Assembly: GCF_042678045.1 (NCBI RefSeq)
Contig: NZ_JBHUDI010000011.1
Span: 434,001-498,000 of the forward strand
Direction: 5' to 3'
Length of the DNA: 64,000 nucleotides
From: Natrinema amylolyticus_A
GTDB lineage: Archaea; Halobacteriota; Halobacteria; Halobacteriales; Natrialbaceae
Every line of letters starts with the position of its first letter. Positions within the stretch are counted from its first letter, which is position 1. Below are positions 60,475 to 64,000 of this stretch, in pieces. The notes below the pieces were generated by a model that saw only the letters and a list, made by a program, of their open reading frames with translations, was not told the origin of the DNA and ran no database searches. A program made the translations under genes and the position numbers.

Positions 60475-62523
60475 ATGGACTGGCGGGACGCCGAACGAGA
60501 GTACGTGGATGCGGTCATCGGGGACACCCCGCTCGGCCAGCTATTCGAAGACGCTGCCACGCGGTATTCGAACCGGCCGGCACAGCAGTACAAAGGCGGG
60601 GTTTACGACCGATCGCTGACCGGGTCTGCGCTACCCGCTGCGACACCCGGCGAGTTCCGACCGATCTCGTACGCCGAGATGCGTGCGATTGTCCGTCGGC
60701 TCTCGGCCGGCTTTCACACGCTCGGCGTCGAGCGTGGGGATCGGGTCGCTATCTTCTCGGCGACGCGAATGGAGTGGGCACAGTCGGACTTCGCCCTCCT
60801 TTCGGCCGGCGCAGTCGTCACAACTGTCTACACGAGTTCCTCGCCCGATCAGGTCCGCTACCTGCTCGACGACCCCGACGCCGACGGCGTCGTCGTCGAG
60901 AACGAGGCTCTGCTCGAGCGAGTTCTCGAGGTCGAGGACGACCTCGACCTCGACTTTCTCGTCTCGATCGACGAACTCGACGGCTACGACGACCGTGACG
61001 ACATCCTGACGCTCGGTGAGGTCTACGACCGCGGTGAGGCAGCCTTCGACCGCGATGCCTACGAGCGGCGACTCGCCGAGACGGACCTCGACGACCTGGC
61101 GAGTCTGATCTACACGAGCGGGACGACGGGCCAGCCCAAAGGTGTCCAGTTGACCCACGGGAACTTCCGGGCGAACGTCAACGGGGTTCGGAAACGCTTC
61201 GGACCACGACCGGACAGGGACGACGACGTGCCGACGCTCGACGAGGAGTCGGTGGCGGTGTCGTACCTGCCGCTGGCACACGTCTTCGAGCGGACCGCTG
61301 GCCACTTCGTCATGTTCGCGACCGGTGCCTGCGTCGCCTACGCGGAGAGTCCGGATACCCTCCAGGAGGATTTCAGCGCCGTCGAGCCGTCGACGGCCAC
61401 GAGCGTTCCCCGCGTCTACGAGACGATCTACGACACCATTCGCGAGGAGGCACGTACCTCGAGCGTCAAAGCCCGGCTCTTCGAGTGGGCGACCGACGTC
61501 GGCGTCGCATACCAGCAGGCAGATTCGCCGGGCCCGCTGTTGCGCGCCAAACGGGCGATCGCCGACGAACTGGTCTTCTCGTCGGTTCGGGAGGCACTCG
61601 GCGGCAACCTCGAGTTGCTGATCAGCGGCGGCGGCAGCCTCTCGTCGGAACTCTGTCGGCTCTATCACGCGATGGGGTTGCCCATCTACGAGGGGTACGG
61701 ACTGACCGAGACCGCGCCGGTCGTCTCGACGAATCCACCGGATGCCGTGAAGATCGGGACGATCGGGCCGCCGCTGTCGAACGTCGAGGTGACCGTCGAC
61801 GAGACGGTCGTCGATCAGTCTGCTTTCGCGGACGACCCTGGTGCGGTCGGCGAACTCCTCGTGCGGGGGCCGAACGTCACGCAGGGCTACTGGAACGACC
61901 CCGACGCAACACGGCGTGCCTTTACCGACGACGCTCCCGGGAGTAGCACGGAACTGGGTTTCAGGGACCGCTCGAGCGGGCAGCGATCGCGAGACGACAC
62001 GCTGGTCGGGGAGCCAGAGGACGCGCCAGCCGGCCGTTGGTTCCGGACCGGCGACATCATCCACATCCGCCCCGACGGCTATCTCGAGTTTCGCGACCGC
62101 GCGAAACAGCTCATCGTTCTCTCGACGGGCAAAAACGTCGCGCCTGGGCCGATCGAGGACGCCTTCGCCGCCAGCGAGGTCGTCGAACAGGCGATGGTCG
62201 TCGGCGATGGCGAGAAGTTCGTCGGTGCCTTGCTCGTTCCCAACGAGGCACACATCCGATCGTGGGCCGAGGAGGAGGGAATCGACCTGCCCGACGAACC
62301 ACAGGCACTGTGTGACGACGAGCGCGTCCACGGGTACGTCCAACAGGAGGTCGATCGAATCAACGAGGACTTCCAACCACACGAGACGATCAAGCGGTTC
62401 GAACTCGTGCCCCGGGAGTTCACCGAGGAAAACGAGATGCTCACCCCGACGATGAAGAAGAAACGCCGGGTCATCATGGACCGATTCGAGGACCGCATCG
62501 ACCGCATGTACGCGGACGCGTGA
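60475..62523 (+). CDS. Long-chain fatty acid-CoA ligase (AMP-binding)
   Basis: 682 residues from MDWRDAEREYVDAVIG. The AMP-binding signature LIYTSGTTGQPKGVQLTHGN is near residue 208, followed by YLPLAHVFERTAGH, the GYGLTETAPVVSTN linker strand and a GRWFRTGDIIHIRPDGYLEFRDRAKQLIVLSTGKN hinge. The C-terminus has the large extension of FAA1/ACSL-type enzymes. It activates fatty acids to acyl-CoA via acyl-AMP. Start 60475 is preferred over a GTG at 60457. Confidence 0.93.
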   Translation: MDWRDAEREYVDAVIGDTPLGQLFEDAATRYSNRPAQQYKGGVYDRSLTGSALPAATPGEFRPISYAEMRAIVRRLSAGFHTLGVERGDRVAIFSATRMEWAQSDFALLSAGAVVTTVYTSSSPDQVRYLLDDPDADGVVVENEALLERVLEVEDDLDLDFLVSIDELDGYDDRDDILTLGEVYDRGEAAFDRDAYERRLAETDLDDLASLIYTSGTTGQPKGVQLTHGNFRANVNGVRKRFGPRPDRDDDVPTLDEESVAVSYLPLAHVFERTAGHFVMFATGACVAYAESPDTLQEDFSAVEPSTATSVPRVYETIYDTIREEARTSSVKARLFEWATDVGVAYQQADSPGPLLRAKRAIADELVFSSVREALGGNLELLISGGGSLSSELCRLYHAMGLPIYEGYGLTETAPVVSTNPPDAVKIGTIGPPLSNVEVTVDETVVDQSAFADDPGAVGELLVRGPNVTQGYWNDPDATRRAFTDDAPGSSTELGFRDRSSGQRSRDDTLVGEPEDAPAGRWFRTGDIIHIRPDGYLEFRDRAKQLIVLSTGKNVAPGPIEDAFAASEVVEQAMVVGDGEKFVGALLVPNEAHIRSWAEEEGIDLPDEPQALCDDERVHGYVQQEVDRINEDFQPHETIKRFELVPREFTEENEMLTPTMKKKRRVIMDRFEDRIDRMYADA

Positions 62524-62687
62524 GCGGCTGTCGTCGTGACGATCGGCACCCGTCTAGTCGCAGTCGACGATCGTTGCCTCGAGCGAGTTGGCCACGCTAT
62601 CGCTGATCCGTGCGTTCCGTCCTCGAACGGCCGGGACGACCGCCGAAACCGATACCGTTTTGCGGCCGTGTCCACCAGTGTGGTAGT

Positions 62688-64000
62688 ATGAAACATACGC
62701 GAGGACCACTATGTTCGATCGACGTCGGCAAACGGACAGCCGAGTCCGTGACTATCGACGACGTCCTCGAGTCGTCCATCGGCGGCCGGGCGCTCGGGAC
62801 GAGACTCGCTCACGACCGGATTCCGTTCGACGTCGACCCGCTGGGTGCCGACAACCGGCTGTACTTCGCGACGGGGCCGCTCCAGCACTCGACGATGAGT
62901 TTTACCGGCCGGATGTCGGCGACCGGCGTCTCGCCGCTGACCGACGGGCTGCTGTCGTCGAACGCCGGCGGCTTCCTCTCGCGGAACTTCACCGGGACGG
63001 GCTACAGCGCCGTCGAAATCACCGGCGCGAGCGACGACCTCGTGATCGTCCATGTCACCGACGAAGGCGTCGAATTCGAAGCAGTGCCCGACCTCGCGGA
63101 GGCGACCGTTCCCGAGACCTGTGCGTACATCGAGGACGAACACGGCCTCGGCTCGGAGCACACCGTCGTTATCGGGCCGGCCGGCGAAAACGAGGTCCGG
63201 TTCGCCTCGATCATGACCTCCGAGGAGCGGGCCTTCGGCCGCGGCGGGCTCGGTGCGGTGCTGGGCGCGAAAAACGTCAAGGCGATCACCTTCGACGGCG
63301 ACTCGACCCGCGAGGTCGAACTCCCGCCGCTGCAGATGGAGGTCCACGGCGAGGCCGCCAACTCCGACAGCCCGATGCGCGATCAGGGTACCACGTCGGT
63401 CACGGAGTACGCCAACATGGTCGAGGCCCTGCCAACCCGGTACTTCTCCGAACTCTCCTTCGAGGGGATCGAGGGCGTCAACGGCGACCGCGTCGAGGAG
63501 AAGAAATACAAGAAAGGCACCTGCTCGTCGTGTGCGTTCGCCTGCAAACTGCCGACCAGAGACGAGGAGTCCGGCCTCGAGACCGAAGGCCCCGAGTACG
63601 AGACGCTGATGGCGTTCGGCCCCAACTCGGGCGTCGACGATATTGTCGACGTGATGAAATCGAACAAGCTGTGTGACGAACTCGGGCTCGACACCATCTC
63701 TGCGGGCGACACCGTCGCGGCCTACCTCGCCAGCGAAGACGAGTTCGGCAACGCCGAGTTGATTCACGACCTCGTCGAGAAAATCGCCTACCGCGAGGGT
63801 GTCGGCGACCAGCTCGCGGACGGGATCGACCGCATCCACGACGACCTCGACGTCGAGAACTGGACGGTCAAGGGCATGGAGTTCGCCGCCCACGACGGCC
63901 GCACCTTGAACGGACAGGGCCTGGCCTTCGCGACCTCGAATCGCGGTGCTGACCACATGTACGCCGAGTTCTACCCCTACGAGTACCCGCTGGTCGACGC
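62688..64000 (+). CDS. Aldehyde ferredoxin oxidoreductase family protein (3' end outside window)
   Basis: About 437 codons are visible from ATG 62688 (MKHTRGPLCSIDVGKRTAES), open to the end of the window. It shows the AOR N-terminal domain: GGRALGTRLAHDRIP, FATGPLQHSTMSFTGRMSATGVSPLT, RNFTGTGYSAVEITG, and a 4Fe-4S cysteine cluster starting CSSCAFACK. The family contains tungsten-pterin enzymes that oxidise aldehydes with ferredoxin. The fourth cluster cysteine is expected in NKLCDELGLD. The gene is truncated only by the window edge. Confidence 0.92.
   Translation, partial: MKHTRGPLCSIDVGKRTAESVTIDDVLESSIGGRALGTRLAHDRIPFDVDPLGADNRLYFATGPLQHSTMSFTGRMSATGVSPLTDGLLSSNAGGFLSRNFTGTGYSAVEITGASDDLVIVHVTDEGVEFEAVPDLAEATVPETCAYIEDEHGLGSEHTVVIGPAGENEVRFASIMTSEERAFGRGGLGAVLGAKNVKAITFDGDSTREVELPPLQMEVHGEAANSDSPMRDQGTTSVTEYANMVEALPTRYFSELSFEGIEGVNGDRVEEKKYKKGTCSSCAFACKLPTRDEESGLETEGPEYETLMAFGPNSGVDDIVDVMKSNKLCDELGLDTISAGDTVAAYLASEDEFGNAELIHDLVEKIAYREGVGDQLADGIDRIHDDLDVENWTVKGMEFAAHDGRTLNGQGLAFATSNRGADHMYAEFYPYEYPLVD

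Noticed and set aside
62711..63676. 321-residue Arg-rich open frame at the right end
   Set aside because: It is an out-of-frame shadow of the aldehyde ferredoxin oxidoreductase gene starting at 62688.

Overview
The window is chromosomal DNA of a halophilic archaeon (class Halobacteria). The evidence is high GC, very acidic predicted proteins, split RNA polymerase subunits (B''/B' and A'/A''), a TFB-type initiation factor, MCM helicase, archaeal EF-2, ribosomal protein L10e, type II GAPDH, Tat-dependent lipoproteins and a Bat-type regulator. Dispersed palindromes and overall style resemble Natrinema/Haloterrigena-like genomes, but the genus is only a guess.

Layout. 1-3.2 kb: end of a TFB gene, MCM, tRNA-Pro. 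3.3-7.7 kb: a BofA-like protein, a DUF7504-like protein, a Ski2-like helicase and an internally deleted chemotaxis transducer. 7.7-11 kb: an iron/siderophore ABC importer with two identically placed TTTAGG-N4-CCTAAA operators. 11-17 kb: cupin, cold shock protein, carbonic anhydrase, ABC-2 exporter, site-2 protease. 17-27 kb: L10e, ATP-grasp ligase, SDR, Hsp20, GAPDH, an M29-like peptidase and two tandem PCM-type methyltransferases. 27-30.7 kb: a Bat-family sensor-regulator, a PD-(D/E)XK endonuclease and two tRNA-Asp genes in a tandem duplication. 30.9-52.8 kb: the transcription/translation superoperon rpoH-rpoB2-rpoB1-rpoA1-rpoA2-nusA ... rpsL-rpsG ... fusA. 53-64 kb: serS, a PhoU/RCK-like protein, split MgtE, split FluC, a cation efflux protein, an MBL hydrolase, an acyl-CoA synthetase and a partial aldehyde ferredoxin oxidoreductase.

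The main discovery candidate is a 7.1-kb island (39.2-46.3 kb) between nusA and rpsL, genes that are normally adjacent. It encodes accessory parts of an extracellular contractile injection system (eCIS, phage-tail-like): a DUF4255 (Pvc16/Afp16-like) protein, a double-AAA ATPase (Pvc15/Afp15-like), and a DUF4157 eCIS-core protein whose C-terminus carries a glycine-zipper segment. A protein of unknown family follows. Then comes a second, N-terminally truncated DUF4157 tail and a paralogue of the unknown protein. This arrangement is like the main-plus-orphan toxin/immunity modules of polymorphic toxin loci. No sheath, tube or baseplate gene is in the window.

A second theme is small palindromic repeats. 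Family A (about 83 bp, termini like ATACGGTCTGCTGT) has nine copies or near-copies and a tenth possible fragment. Several abut stop codons, one lies inside a reading frame, one is split by a member of family B (about 84 bp), and one sits at the junction of the two eCIS effector modules. Other oddities are a putative Tat lipoprotein whose signal peptide is broken at two G5 runs and which reads through into a DUF5781 HExxH domain, and a candidate metal operator in front of the cation efflux gene.
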